A stretch of DNA of 64,000 bases. It comes from JAENVU01 sp046598395 (GTDB taxonomy: Bacteria; Actinomycetota; Acidimicrobiia; IMCC26256; JAENVU01). This document shows positions 41,838 to 50,925 of this stretch, piece after piece. The stretch covers positions 24,180-88,179 of the forward strand of contig JBKJIQ010000042.1 of NCBI GenBank assembly GCA_046598395.1, written 5' to 3'. The notes beneath the pieces were generated by a model, which saw nothing but the letters and a program-made list of their open reading frames with translations, did not search any database and was not told the origin of the DNA. A program made the position numbers and the translations under genes. Position 1 is the first letter of the stretch. Each line of letters begins with the position of its first letter.

Positions 41838-44800
41838 GCCGCACACTCCGTCGATCCGCCGCCTCCACCAGCGCTTCCACCAGTACATCCACCAGCAACA
41901 AGACCACCACCATCCAACCCAGCGTCCGTACTTCGGGGAAGAACGTGGGCCATTCGAACGTGGCGGGGAACTTGGCGTACACCTGTTTGACCGCGATGAA
42001 TGCGCCGCAGCCCGCAAGCGCAATCGCGGGAGCGAGCCGCAGCGCGACCCGACCGAGCGGCCACTGCAGCGCGATCAAGGCCACGGCGGCCGTCACGACT
42101 CCGATCGCGGGCGAGACGATCAACGCCGCGGCACCGCCACTGATCAGGACTCCAACCGCGAGCGCGATCGGCCCAGGTCTCGTGCTGGACCGTTGCCATG
42201 GCAACACGAACTTGGGCTCGTCTGGCGCCGTGCTCGCCATGGCGAACTCCGGGTGCCCGCGTCGACGAGCGCCGATGACGAACACAAGCCCCAGGCCGGC
42301 CAGCACTCCCGCGAGCGAGATTCCCAACGCGAGGTTGACCGTGCGCTGCGGAGTCCAGTCGAGTTCGACCGTGAGCGGGCCGGTTCCGGAGGGCTTGACC
42401 CTCCATCCGTTCGCGAAACCATTCACGAGGGTCGACGTGCCCAACTCTTTGCCGTCTACCGTGGCGCGCCAACCAGCATTCACACTCTGGTTCAGGACGA
42501 GCCAGAACGGCCCAGTGGCTCCGGTCACCACCGCTCGCACATTCGAACGTCCGCTCTCCTTGACCACGACGTTCGGGCTCGTTGGTTGCGCAGTCGTGCT
42601 CGACCCGGCCGGTCCGGACCATTGGCCACCACGGTCACGGAGAGAAATCTGCGCACCGAAACCCAACGGGTCGACACGACCGCGGCGATCACTCGCCAGC
42701 ACGATTCGATCCACGTTCCATCCGCTCCGGTCGCCGCGGCTCGTTCTCACAACATGGGAGCCGGCGCGGGTCGCCACCTTTGGCCGCGCCGCCCCCCGGC
42801 ACGCTTGAACTCGCAGCGGATCCAGGGCCAATGCCGCGGTCGTCGACCCCACCACCCTTGCCCTGACTGGCTCGCCATCCACCGAGATCAGGTCGGTCCG
42901 GCACTCCGCTGGGATTTCGGCTGCGACGCGGACTGGGGCCAAATCAGCTACGCCAAGCTCTGCGATGCCCGCGGGCATGACCTGATCGCATTCGCAATAC
43001 CACTCGTGCGTTCGCACCGCACGGATTGCCGCAATTCGTACGGTGAAGGTCGATCCACGCAGGGCCGGGAACGTCACCGGCACCGCCACCGTGGCGTTCG
43101 GTGTCCGTGCGTCCGCGACGCTCGGGAGGTCGACCCTTCGGATCTCCCCCACCTCGTTCCGCACCTCGATTCGGCGCGGTACAGAGTGGAGACCGTCGGC
43201 AACGAGTTGGAGGTCGAGCCGGTCGAGCGTCCGTGCCGTCGGGAGCGTCACGGAGATCGTTTGTCCCACCACCCGCTCGAACGGCGTGACCCACGCGGTG
43301 GAGAGGTCAGCGTCTAGGGCTGCGGAGGCCCGATCGCGCGGCGCACCAGCAAGATGGTTCGACGCCCGGGCTCGTACGTCGCCGCGATATCCGAGCAACC
43401 GATCGACGAGATCATCGGGAGCCCACGAGGACAATCGCACCTCGGCGCCCACGCCGAACTCGCGCGCCGTCGGCGTGGAGATCTGGCGGGTCATGGCCAG
43501 CTCTGGATCACGCCGCGGTGGCACGGGGATCACCCGCTCGCGACTCATCACGTATGCCAGCGGATGTTCGGCCGACGTCGCGCCCGCCGCTCGGGTCAAA
43601 TCGGTGGGAAGCACGGTGACTTCATCGATATGCAGCGGCCGGTCCATGCCCTTGCCCTGGAGCCGAATCTCGGCAAATCCCACGGGATCGACACCGCCGT
43701 AGTTCCGCAACGGGCCGAGATTCGTGTCGACAATCTCGATGGTGAACGTGGAAAAGGTGCGCGTAGGAAACCGCAGCGTCTCTCCGGCCGCGGTTCGGGA
43801 GGCGGGGCCGAGGTCGACCGTCCTCGCCGCACCACCGTCAAACCGCAGCACCGCGCGGGTAATCCAACGGCCGCGCGGAGGGCGCATCACCTGCACAAGG
43901 TTGACGTGGTTCGTCGTGATCGGTTGCTGCGCCTCGACCAGGATCCGTTGGCCACGTACATCGTCGAACGCGCCGGTACGCCACGCGGTCAAGACGTCGT
44001 TGTCGAATGCGCGCGCCGCCCGATCTTCCGGGTTGTAGGTAATGGGATTGCCGTAACTGGTGGCCCCCACGCGCCGCGCGCCGTGAAGCTCCACCGTCGT
44101 TGACGCCGACTTGGGGGCGCCGGGAAACATGTCGAGGCGAGCGTCCGATTCGTCGAACGCAATCGGATGATTTCCCGGGCCTTCGGTATAGCCCACGGTG
44201 TCGGTCACGGTGCTCCATCGCCGCGCCCGCAGTCGGTTGGTGTCGGTGACAACGAGCGGCGACCCGGGGCGCACATGGTGGCGGATTTCCGAACTATCGA
44301 ACACGGCCGAGTCCAGGACCGGCGTGTTCGTCGCCAATGCGCCGATCGACGCGAGATCCACGATGCCGTCACCATCGCCCGACATCACCATCGGTCGGTC
44401 CGACGCCGCCACCCCGACGATCGGGCTGGGACGCTTCACCCGATAGACATCGACGGGCCGGGGCGTTGGGAGCCGCGTCGGCGCGCCGAGCGCCTGCTCG
44501 TCGTTGAACGGGTACTGCGTGGTCTGCGCGATGTCCGGCTTCCCGAAACTTGCGGCGTGTTTGAGTCCGGGCGGCGTCGGAGTGAAGAGCGCCTCGAGGA
44601 ACTCCGGCCTCAGCACGTGGTACCGCTCGAACTGGAGGTCATTGCGCAAGACGTAGTCACCAATGGCACCCAATCGTGCCATCGGCGCGAGCGCGCGCGC
44701 CGGCAGACTTCGGTCCTGGATGCGCAGATCGAATGCGTTCAGGAGGTTCGCAGATGCGGGCGAGCCGTACGGAATGAGTTCGCGCGCCACGTAGGGACGA

Positions 44801-46251
44801 TCGATCAGGCCGGGGGTGATGGGATCGACCGTGCTCCCCCATCGGTAGGACGCGAAGTCGGCGCCCGGCAACTCCATCACGCGCGTGTCGTGGGGCTGAG
44901 CGTCGAGGTAGCGGGCGGCATCGGTCCAGTACGTGGGAAGTGCCTCGTTCCGTTGCAAGTTGGCGCCATAGAAGGTTCCATTCCAGAGCGCGGGCAGGTT
45001 GACCACGATCAGCAGACCAACGGCCACGGGGATCGCGAGCCGCAAAGAGATCGCGCGCCAATGCACTGCGCCGAACCGAGCGAGCACTGCGTTCGTTCCC
45101 GCGGCGAAGAGCGCAGCTATCCCCAGGATCACGAGAGGAGTTGCTCGCCCCGTGCTACGCAGCGCGAACGCGATCGTGGACGAGTTCGCCGCCGCTTTGA
45201 ACCAACCTCCGAGTGGCGTTGGGCTGTCGTACGGATGGGCACCGACCGCGATCACCACACCCGCCACGATGATGGCCACGAAGTAACTGCGGTACTTCCA
45301 GGTGATGAACGCCGCGCCGGCCAACGCCAGGAAGGGGATGCCGTAGCTCACGAGAATGATCAACGGCCGCTGGGTGTAGGTGGGACTCGCTTCGATCCAG
45401 GGCCCGAGTTTGTCCTTGCCGTAGAAGAACCAATAGCCGAGTCCCCGGAGCACCTCGTTCGGCAACGAGGTTCGCGACACCGCGCGCAGCGTCTCGGTGA
45501 ACTTCAGAATGTTGATGCCGTAGGACCCCTGGGCCCACAGTCCGGCGATCCACCAGGTGGAGGCCGCGAAGGTCAACGTTGCGAACCGGGCCACGGTTCC
45601 AACGGCTCGTCGGAACCGGACTTCGCGGGTCACGACGACCGAGTGCACAATCCAGAGCGCCGGCGCGAGCCCCACGAACACCAACGCGGTGGCGTTCACG
45701 CCTCCGATGAACTGCACCGCCAGCGCGAACCACGCCGCGTGCCACCACCCGCCGCGTCGAAGGCCGCGCATCACGATGCCGAGGAGCCAGGGCAAACCAG
45801 CCCACGGCAACAGGATCACGGAAATACGCGCGGCGTAGTCCAAGGAGTACGGACTCAACATGAACAGCAATGCACCAAGCACCGCACCCGCACCGCGGAG
45901 ACTCAGCGTGCGAAACAGGAAGAGCATTCCCGTAGCGGCCGCAAACAAGATGGAGCCGAGCCAGAGACGTTGCGCGACCCAGTCGGGCACACCCAAGGTC
46001 TGGAACACCCAGTAGAACGGTCCCATCGGGAACAGGTACCCGATGTTCTGGTGGGTCACGGTCCCGAACCCGATATTGGGATCCCACATCGACCAAGCGC
46101 GGCTGAGCAGGCGCGACGGATCGAGGTAGAGATATTGCTTGGTGTCCGCCGCGACGCGCCCGGAGGAACTCGCCAACACCGGCAGGTACGCGAGCGCCGC
46201 CAACAGCAGATACCCGCCCCGGCGACGTATCCGATCACTCACGGAGGTCAC
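41833..46251 (-). CDS. AftD-like alpha-(1->3)-arabinofuranosyltransferase (DUF3367)
   Basis: 1472 aa from GTG 46251 (GTGA overlap with the upstream gene). N-terminal GT-C membrane part of ~11 spans; the catalytic loop after span 1 reads ADTKQYLYLDPSRLLSRAWSMWDP. A long extracytoplasmic region follows with two discoidin (F5/8 type C)-like modules, near residues 680-840 (FDNDVLTAWRTG) and 930-1080 (LDADLSTAWVTP). A YfhO-like stretch (NQSVNAGWRATVDG) comes next, and then a final cluster of spans. This is the layout of mycobacterial AftD, which adds arabinofuranose from decaprenyl-phosphoarabinose to arabinan. Whether this organism makes arabinogalactan is unknown; a related furanose or mannose polymer is possible. 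Confidence 0.85.
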   Translation of the reverse strand: MTSVSDRIRRRGGYLLLAALAYLPVLASSSGRVAADTKQYLYLDPSRLLSRAWSMWDPNIGFGTVTHQNIGYLFPMGPFYWVFQTLGVPDWVAQRLWLGSILFAAATGMLFLFRTLSLRGAGAVLGALLFMLSPYSLDYAARISVILLPWAGLPWLLGIVMRGLRRGGWWHAAWFALAVQFIGGVNATALVFVGLAPALWIVHSVVVTREVRFRRAVGTVARFATLTFAASTWWIAGLWAQGSYGINILKFTETLRAVSRTSLPNEVLRGLGYWFFYGKDKLGPWIEASPTYTQRPLIILVSYGIPFLALAGAAFITWKYRSYFVAIIVAGVVIAVGAHPYDSPTPLGGWFKAAANSSTIAFALRSTGRATPLVILGIAALFAAGTNAVLARFGAVHWRAISLRLAIPVAVGLLIVVNLPALWNGTFYGANLQRNEALPTYWTDAARYLDAQPHDTRVMELPGADFASYRWGSTVDPITPGLIDRPYVARELIPYGSPASANLLNAFDLRIQDRSLPARALAPMARLGAIGDYVLRNDLQFERYHVLRPEFLEALFTPTPPGLKHAASFGKPDIAQTTQYPFNDEQALGAPTRLPTPRPVDVYRVKRPSPIVGVAASDRPMVMSGDGDGIVDLASIGALATNTPVLDSAVFDSSEIRHHVRPGSPLVVTDTNRLRARRWSTVTDTVGYTEGPGNHPIAFDESDARLDMFPGAPKSASTTVELHGARRVGATSYGNPITYNPEDRAARAFDNDVLTAWRTGAFDDVRGQRILVEAQQPITTNHVNLVQVMRPPRGRWITRAVLRFDGGAARTVDLGPASRTAAGETLRFPTRTFSTFTIEIVDTNLGPLRNYGGVDPVGFAEIRLQGKGMDRPLHIDEVTVLPTDLTRAAGATSAEHPLAYVMSRERVIPVPPRRDPELAMTRQISTPTAREFGVGAEVRLSSWAPDDLVDRLLGYRGDVRARASNHLAGAPRDRASAALDADLSTAWVTPFERVVGQTISVTLPTARTLDRLDLQLVADGLHSVPRRIEVRNEVGEIRRVDLPSVADARTPNATVAVPVTFPALRGSTFTVRIAAIRAVRTHEWYCECDQVMPAGIAELGVADLAPVRVAAEIPAECRTDLISVDGEPVRARVVGSTTAALALDPLRVQACRGAARPKVATRAGSHVVRTSRGDRSGWNVDRIVLASDRRGRVDPLGFGAQISLRDRGGQWSGPAGSSTTAQPTSPNVVVKESGRSNVRAVVTGATGPFWLVLNQSVNAGWRATVDGKELGTSTLVNGFANGWRVKPSGTGPLTVELDWTPQRTVNLALGISLAGVLAGLGLVFVIGARRRGHPEFAMASTAPDEPKFVLPWQRSSTRPGPIALAVGVLISGGAAALIVSPAIGVVTAAVALIALQWPLGRVALRLAPAIALAGCGAFIAVKQVYAKFPATFEWPTFFPEVRTLGWMVVVLLLVDVLVEALVEAADRRSVRP

Positions 46252-47828
46252 CGCACCGGAAACTGGCGAAGACCCATGAACTCGTAGATCTTCTGGTCGG
46301 CCGTGACTCGATCGGATCCCGCGCCCCGTGTCGTGGCAATCGCGTTGATCATCGCTTCGCATTGGCCGGCGAACGTCTTGTACTGCGGCGCCCAGATGAC
46401 CCAGATCTGGTGTCCCGCGGCGCGGTCAACAACTTGTTGCGCGAACTTCACCGGGTCGGCCGCGACATTACGCGTCGCGTAGTCGACCCAGTCGACGAAG
46501 GTTGGTCTCGCAAGCGTCGGGTACACCACCTCATCGAGTCCGAGCCGGCGGTCAATCAGGCGGTGCGTGTCGGGGCCAAGTTGGTCGGGACACGCAACCA
46601 CGACATCGCCCGGACGGGACTCGGCGGCGATCACCTTCACAACCTGGGACGACTGGGTTCGGTTCGTACGCACGTTCCTGGCCCCGCCGACGAAGCCGAA
46701 CGCCACGATGAACGAGAGCAACGCGATCCGAATACGGGTGTCGGCGAAGACGAGCACGCCACAACCAACTGCGAGTGCGAAGAAGGGATAGATCACCGCG
46801 GCGTAGCGCGATTGGAAGCCGGTCCCTCCCAGAAACGACAACGTGAGACCGGCGAAGAGGGTCAGCGCGGCGACCAACCATTCCCAACGGACACCCGGCA
46901 CCGTGCGGAGGTCGACCGCAAGCGTTCGCGGTCCGGTCGAGACCGCGAACAAGGCCAAGAGGGCGAGGATCACCGCAACCAGGACGAGCGACCAACCCTC
47001 AACCGTCTTGCCGCCCACGAAGTCGATAATTCCGAGCGCGGCCCCAGTGGGCGGAGTGGTGGGAGTGTCCCATGGGGTGCCGGTGTGTTTGAGCTGTGAC
47101 AAGAAGGTGGGAACCCATGGGACGAAGAGCAGTCCGCCGACCCCCACCGCCAAGACGGCTTGGCGGGCGCGTAACCGTTCCAGCTCTGGAGCTCTCCACG
47201 CGCGTAGCACCAAGATCGTGCCCACGACCGCCAACAAGAAGATGGACCAATATTGCGTGTACAACAACCCGGCGGTGCAGAGCACGACGCCGGCGAAACG
47301 AATCGCAGTCATTCCATCGTCGATCATGCGCATCAACGCGAGATACCCGAGCAGCACGAGCACCATCGCCAGCATGTACATACGCGTCTCGGTCGAGTAC
47401 CTAATCGCAAACGGGGAACTCGCCACCACCAACACCGCCGACCACGCGGCCCACCGGTGTTCGATCTCGTTGGTTCCGAACCGGCGGCCGGCTACATACG
47501 TGAGCCCCAGCATGACCACGCCGAGCACGCCCGAGAGCGAACGTACGGCAAGGTCACCGGTTCCGAAGACCGCCATCCAACCGTGTAACAGGACATAAAA
47601 GAGTGGCGGGGCGCCGTCACGGAGCAGGCCGTTGCGCAGTTCGCTCAACGGCAGCTTGGCGATGTTGACGGTGAGCGCCTCGTCGAGCCAGAGATCAGAA
47701 CTCGTCAGAAAGCGCAACACCAATGCGATAGCCAAGACGGCCACCAGCAATACCGGAATCCATCGGCTGACGGTGCCATCACGGCGAACGTGCGCCTCGG
47801 ACGCGGGCGCGGGAGCATCAACCTTCAT
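46248..47828 (-). CDS. GT39-like membrane mannosyltransferase
   Basis: 526 aa from ATG 47828. After the first span there is SSDLWLDEALTVNIAKLPLSEL, the Asp-Glu catalytic loop of GT39/GT83 enzymes, then DGAPPLFYVLLHGWM. About ten spans and a C-terminal soluble tail. Uses a polyprenyl-phosphate sugar as donor. Its 3' end overlaps the start of the AftD-like gene by 4 nt, so the two are co-expressed and likely extend the same glycan. A TACGAT element 11 nt before the ATG may be the promoter. Confidence 0.85.
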   Translation of the reverse strand: MKVDAPAPASEAHVRRDGTVSRWIPVLLVAVLAIALVLRFLTSSDLWLDEALTVNIAKLPLSELRNGLLRDGAPPLFYVLLHGWMAVFGTGDLAVRSLSGVLGVVMLGLTYVAGRRFGTNEIEHRWAAWSAVLVVASSPFAIRYSTETRMYMLAMVLVLLGYLALMRMIDDGMTAIRFAGVVLCTAGLLYTQYWSIFLLAVVGTILVLRAWRAPELERLRARQAVLAVGVGGLLFVPWVPTFLSQLKHTGTPWDTPTTPPTGAALGIIDFVGGKTVEGWSLVLVAVILALLALFAVSTGPRTLAVDLRTVPGVRWEWLVAALTLFAGLTLSFLGGTGFQSRYAAVIYPFFALAVGCGVLVFADTRIRIALLSFIVAFGFVGGARNVRTNRTQSSQVVKVIAAESRPGDVVVACPDQLGPDTHRLIDRRLGLDEVVYPTLARPTFVDWVDYATRNVAADPVKFAQQVVDRAAGHQIWVIWAPQYKTFAGQCEAMINAIATTRGAGSDRVTADQKIYEFMGLRQFPVR

Positions 47829-47905
47829 GGCGGGGGAGCATCGTACCGGGGTCGACCCACACACCGGTGACACCACAGTGACGCCACCGGTGGGCCCCGC
47901 CGCCA

Positions 47906-48883
47906 TCATGAGCCCAGGTTCGGAACCACCTCGGTCTGGAAGCGCTCCATCGTCTCGCTGCTGGGAAAATCCCGGAACCACAACACGAACTCCGTGCATC
48001 CGGCATCTGCGTACCCCTGCACCTTCTCGGTTACCTGCTCCACCGTGCCCACGAAGTTGTCGCGCACGTACTCGTCCGGGTCGCCGCCGCCCCACAGCGA
48101 TCCGCCACTGGACGTCTTCAACCAGGCGGAGAGGTCGGACTCGGTGTCAAAGAGACGGCAGTCGGGCCCGTGGGTTCGGGTGATGGACTCGAATTCTCGT
48201 CCGATCTGCGTGCAGTGCTCGGCGAGCACCGCAGACTTGTGAATGAACGCGTCCAGCCCCACCTGCCAGTTCGTTGCGTCCGCATGCTGCGCGGCAATCC
48301 GTAGCGTGACCTTCTCTCCCCCGCCACCGACCCAGATCGGGGGGCGCGGCGCGCGCACCGGCTTCGGATCACAGAACGCTCCGTCGAGCTTCACGTGGGT
48401 GCCCGCAAGGGTGACGGTCTCCTCTGACCACAGCCGTTTGACGGCCTCAAGTGTCTCCTCCAGCACGCTCAGGCGAAGCCTCGGACGCAGATATTCGTAG
48501 TCATACGCCTGGTACTCACGCTCGTACCAGCCTGCGCCGAGACCGAGAATCAAACGACCACCGGAGAACACGTCGACGCATGCCGCTTCCTTGGCCAGGA
48601 GTCCGACGTTGCGATAGCTCGCGCACGTGACCAACTGTCCGAGTTCTGCGCTGGCCGTCACCTGGCTGAGCGCAGCGAGCATCGTGAAGGCTTCGAAGCA
48701 ATGTGTGGCCTCCCGCCGCGGCACCGTCTCCACGTGGTCGTACACCCAGAGGTGGTCGTAACCCACGCTTTCCGCGAGCTGGGCGAGCTCCACCGAACGG
48801 GCCCACGCATCGGTAGCACTCCACCCGGTGTATTCGAGTTTCCAACCCTGGGGTACGAACGCGCCGAAACGCAGCGCCGTCAC
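47906..48883 (-). CDS. LLM-class F420-dependent oxidoreductase (TIGR03560-like)
   Basis: 325 aa from GTG 48883, overlapping the VOC gene's stop. Barrel landmarks: LRFGAFVPQGWKLEY at the N-terminus, YDHLWVYDHVETVP near residue 43, GRLILGLGAGWYEREYQAY near 118, PPIWVGGGGEKVTLRIAAQHAD near 182. These features and the length fit the TIGR03560 group. Last gene of a three-gene minus-strand operon with an alcohol dehydrogenase and a VOC protein. Probable hydride transfer to an unknown carbonyl or enoyl substrate. Confidence 0.9.
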   Translation of the reverse strand: MTALRFGAFVPQGWKLEYTGWSATDAWARSVELAQLAESVGYDHLWVYDHVETVPRREATHCFEAFTMLAALSQVTASAELGQLVTCASYRNVGLLAKEAACVDVFSGGRLILGLGAGWYEREYQAYDYEYLRPRLRLSVLEETLEAVKRLWSEETVTLAGTHVKLDGAFCDPKPVRAPRPPIWVGGGGEKVTLRIAAQHADATNWQVGLDAFIHKSAVLAEHCTQIGREFESITRTHGPDCRLFDTESDLSAWLKTSSGGSLWGGGDPDEYVRDNFVGTVEQVTEKVQGYADAGCTEFVLWFRDFPSSETMERFQTEVVPNLGS

Positions 48884-49332
48884 GCGGTGGACTTCCGGAA
48901 GTCCCACCATTGAATCTCCACCATCATCGGCAGCAGGTACTGCACATAGATCGAAGTAATCGCGAGCATGCCGTGGTCATCGCATTTCTTGTCGATGATG
49001 TCGACTCGGGGGTCTCGTGCGCGCCAGTCCTTGGCCCTGGCCAGCACCGCGTCGAGTTCAGCCTCGGTGGCAACGCTGAGACCGAAATGGTCGAGGCGCG
49101 GACAGATCATGGGCGGATCGTCGGCGATCAGGAACACGAACTGTTCGATCGTGTGCACCCCGAACACCAACTTCTTGCCGTCGACGGTTTCTGTCGGCAG
49201 CTCGTTCCACCCGAAGACGTCACCGTAAAACGCGGTCAGTTCGGCTCGACCCGACGGTGCGAGCAATGCTGCCGGCACGCTCATCGCGACGTGGTTGATG
49301 CGAGGCGGCCTGACCGTTGCTTCGCTCATCAT
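48880..49332 (-). CDS. VOC (glyoxalase/dioxygenase-fold) family protein
   Basis: 150 aa from ATG 49332, behind GGAAGGA and overlapping the dehydrogenase stop as ATGA. Starts RINHVAMSVPAA and carries RLDHFGLSVATEAELDAVL near residue 80, the paired beta-alpha-beta-beta-beta units of the vicinal oxygen chelate fold. A metal-dependent enzyme, isomerase or binding protein. Its place between the dehydrogenase and the F420 enzyme suggests handling of the same small molecule. Confidence 0.85.
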   Translation of the reverse strand: MMSEATVRPPRINHVAMSVPAALLAPSGRAELTAFYGDVFGWNELPTETVDGKKLVFGVHTIEQFVFLIADDPPMICPRLDHFGLSVATEAELDAVLARAKDWRARDPRVDIIDKKCDDHGMLAITSIYVQYLLPMMVEIQWWDFRKSTA

Positions 49333-50369
49333 TTCCTTCCACGCGCCGGCGCCACCACGACCTTGGCCGGAATTTCGCCTGCGCCCAGGCGACCGATTGC
49401 CGCTCGCAACTCGTCGAGGCCCACATCCTCGGGTTCGATCAGGACGCTGGTGGGAAACTCTGTGTCCGCCAACATCGCCAGCGCATCGTCGAATCCCCCG
49501 GCGTCGTAGCAGAACGCGCCGGTGATCATCAGTTCGTTCAACAAGATGCGGTTGGGATCGAACCTCGGGGCCTTGATCCCTGCTCCCACCAACACCAGAC
49601 GACCGGTGCGGGCCAGCTGACCGAGACACTGCTCCATCGCCACCGCGTGACCCGAACACTCCAGGGCAACCTGGAACGGCTCGTTCACGATCGCATCGGG
49701 CATGACCGGCGTGGTCAGTGCTTCGGGCTCGATCACCGTTGCGCCCAACTGCTGACACAAAGCGCGCCGCACCGGAGACGGTTCACTGACGACCACATCC
49801 GTGATCCCGCGGTGGATCAGAGCCGCCGCGGTCAACGCGCCGATTGGTCCCCCGCCCGTGATGAGGACCCGATCACCGGGCGCCACGTTGGCACGGGTGA
49901 TGCCGTGCAAGGCGACCGCGAGTGGTTCGGTGAGGGCCGCCTCGCGCAGGGTCACGCCCGGCGGGAGAAGGAGCAACTCGAGTTCGGGCACTTTCATGTA
50001 CTCCGCGAACGCGCCTTGCCAATCACCGCCGCTGACCGCACCACGACCGCTGCACAGATTCGGTCGTCCACCTCGGCAGTACTCGCACTCGCCGCACCGA
50101 ACGGTGGGCCCACCAACAACCGAATCTCCGACCTGCCACCTCGTGACCCCGGCACCGATCTTCACCACGGTGCCACTGAACTCGTGGCCGTGCACCCGGT
50201 TTGGTGCCGACCATCCTTCGAGGACGAAATGGATGTCGGAGCCGCACACTCCGCAGTGGCTGATCTCGAGCAGCACATCGCCCGCGCCCAGATCTGGCGT
50301 TGGGTAGTCCTCCACGGCGATCGTCTGGTTGCCCTTGTAGACCGCGGCTCGCATTCGCTCAGGGATCAT
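49329..50369 (-). CDS. Zinc-dependent medium-chain alcohol/polyol dehydrogenase
   Basis: 346 aa from ATG 50369. Catalytic zinc residues are seen in HCGVCGSDIH near residue 38 and HGHEFSG near 60. The structural zinc lobe CGECEYCRGGRPNLC near 92 has all four cysteines, and the NAD(P) motif GGGPIGALTAAALIHRG lies near 172. Likely a secondary alcohol, threonine or sorbitol-type dehydrogenase. Heads the operon with VOC and LLM genes. Confidence 0.93.
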   Translation of the reverse strand: MIPERMRAAVYKGNQTIAVEDYPTPDLGAGDVLLEISHCGVCGSDIHFVLEGWSAPNRVHGHEFSGTVVKIGAGVTRWQVGDSVVGGPTVRCGECEYCRGGRPNLCSGRGAVSGGDWQGAFAEYMKVPELELLLLPPGVTLREAALTEPLAVALHGITRANVAPGDRVLITGGGPIGALTAAALIHRGITDVVVSEPSPVRRALCQQLGATVIEPEALTTPVMPDAIVNEPFQVALECSGHAVAMEQCLGQLARTGRLVLVGAGIKAPRFDPNRILLNELMITGAFCYDAGGFDDALAMLADTEFPTSVLIEPEDVGLDELRAAIGRLGAGEIPAKVVVAPARGRK

Positions 50370-50444
50370 GGACGGAGAGCGTGGTCCCAACCTGACACGC
50401 ACGTCAACTACCAGCGCCGGCCACGCCCGCACGGACGGCGGGCT

Positions 50445-50462
50445 GGGGTTACCAGTAACCCC
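50445..50462 (-). terminator. Hairpin across the trmO stop codon
   Basis: GGGGTTAC-CA-GTAACCCC gives a perfect 8-bp stem spanning the trmO stop (TAA at 50449-50451), in the short gap before the dehydrogenase gene. Possible terminator without a U-run. Confidence 0.4.
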
Positions 50463-50913
50463 GCATCAGTTCCTCGGCCCAGGCCGGTTGCTGCACCTCG
50501 CCGCGAGGGCCAAACCCCGGCAAGTACGGCTTGAGGTCGAGTACTGGGGTGCCGTCCACCGCATCGAGTCCGCGCACCACGATCGACGTTGCCTCCACTG
50601 CCACCAACTCACAGACCGTGAGCCCAATGCGGTTGGGACGGTCCTTCGCTCGCTGAGCGAAGATCCCGACCAGGGGCCAGTCCTCACGCCCGCGAGGATG
50701 ACGCGCTCCGGTGCAGACCGAATCAGGATCGACGCGGTCAAAGACGAAGATCACCTCGACGTGAGAGAAACTGTTCAAGCCGAGGAGTGCTTCACCGTCG
50801 AACTGTTCCGCATCGAGTTCGATGCGGCTCGTGACTGATGCCCACGCATCGTCGTGCACCACGGTGCGACCACCGCGCACCCATCCGATCGGTTGCAGCG
50901 AAATATCCCCCAT
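50449..50913 (-). CDS. trmO: TrmO/TsaA family tRNA (m6t6A37) methyltransferase
   Basis: 154 aa single-domain protein of the UPF0066/TsaA family. SFSHVEVIFVFDRV near residue 48, RHPRGREDWPLVGIFAQRAKDRPNRIG near 70-97 (SAM-binding region) and GLDAVDGTPVLDLKPY near 115 are its signature segments. TrmO N6-methylates t6A37 in certain tRNAs. It lies downstream of a hypothetical gene on the same strand with a 12-nt gap. Confidence 0.92.
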   Translation of the reverse strand: MGDISLQPIGWVRGGRTVVHDDAWASVTSRIELDAEQFDGEALLGLNSFSHVEVIFVFDRVDPDSVCTGARHPRGREDWPLVGIFAQRAKDRPNRIGLTVCELVAVEATSIVVRGLDAVDGTPVLDLKPYLPGFGPRGEVQQPAWAEELMRGYW

Positions 50914-50925
50914 GGGGCCACTCTC

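Noticed and set aside
44167..46287. 706-codon plus-strand frame (and 41296-43317, 673 codons) opposite the AftD-like gene
   Set aside because: Long open frames are expected antisense to a GC-rich 4.4-kb gene. The minus strand has membrane spans and family motifs; these do not.
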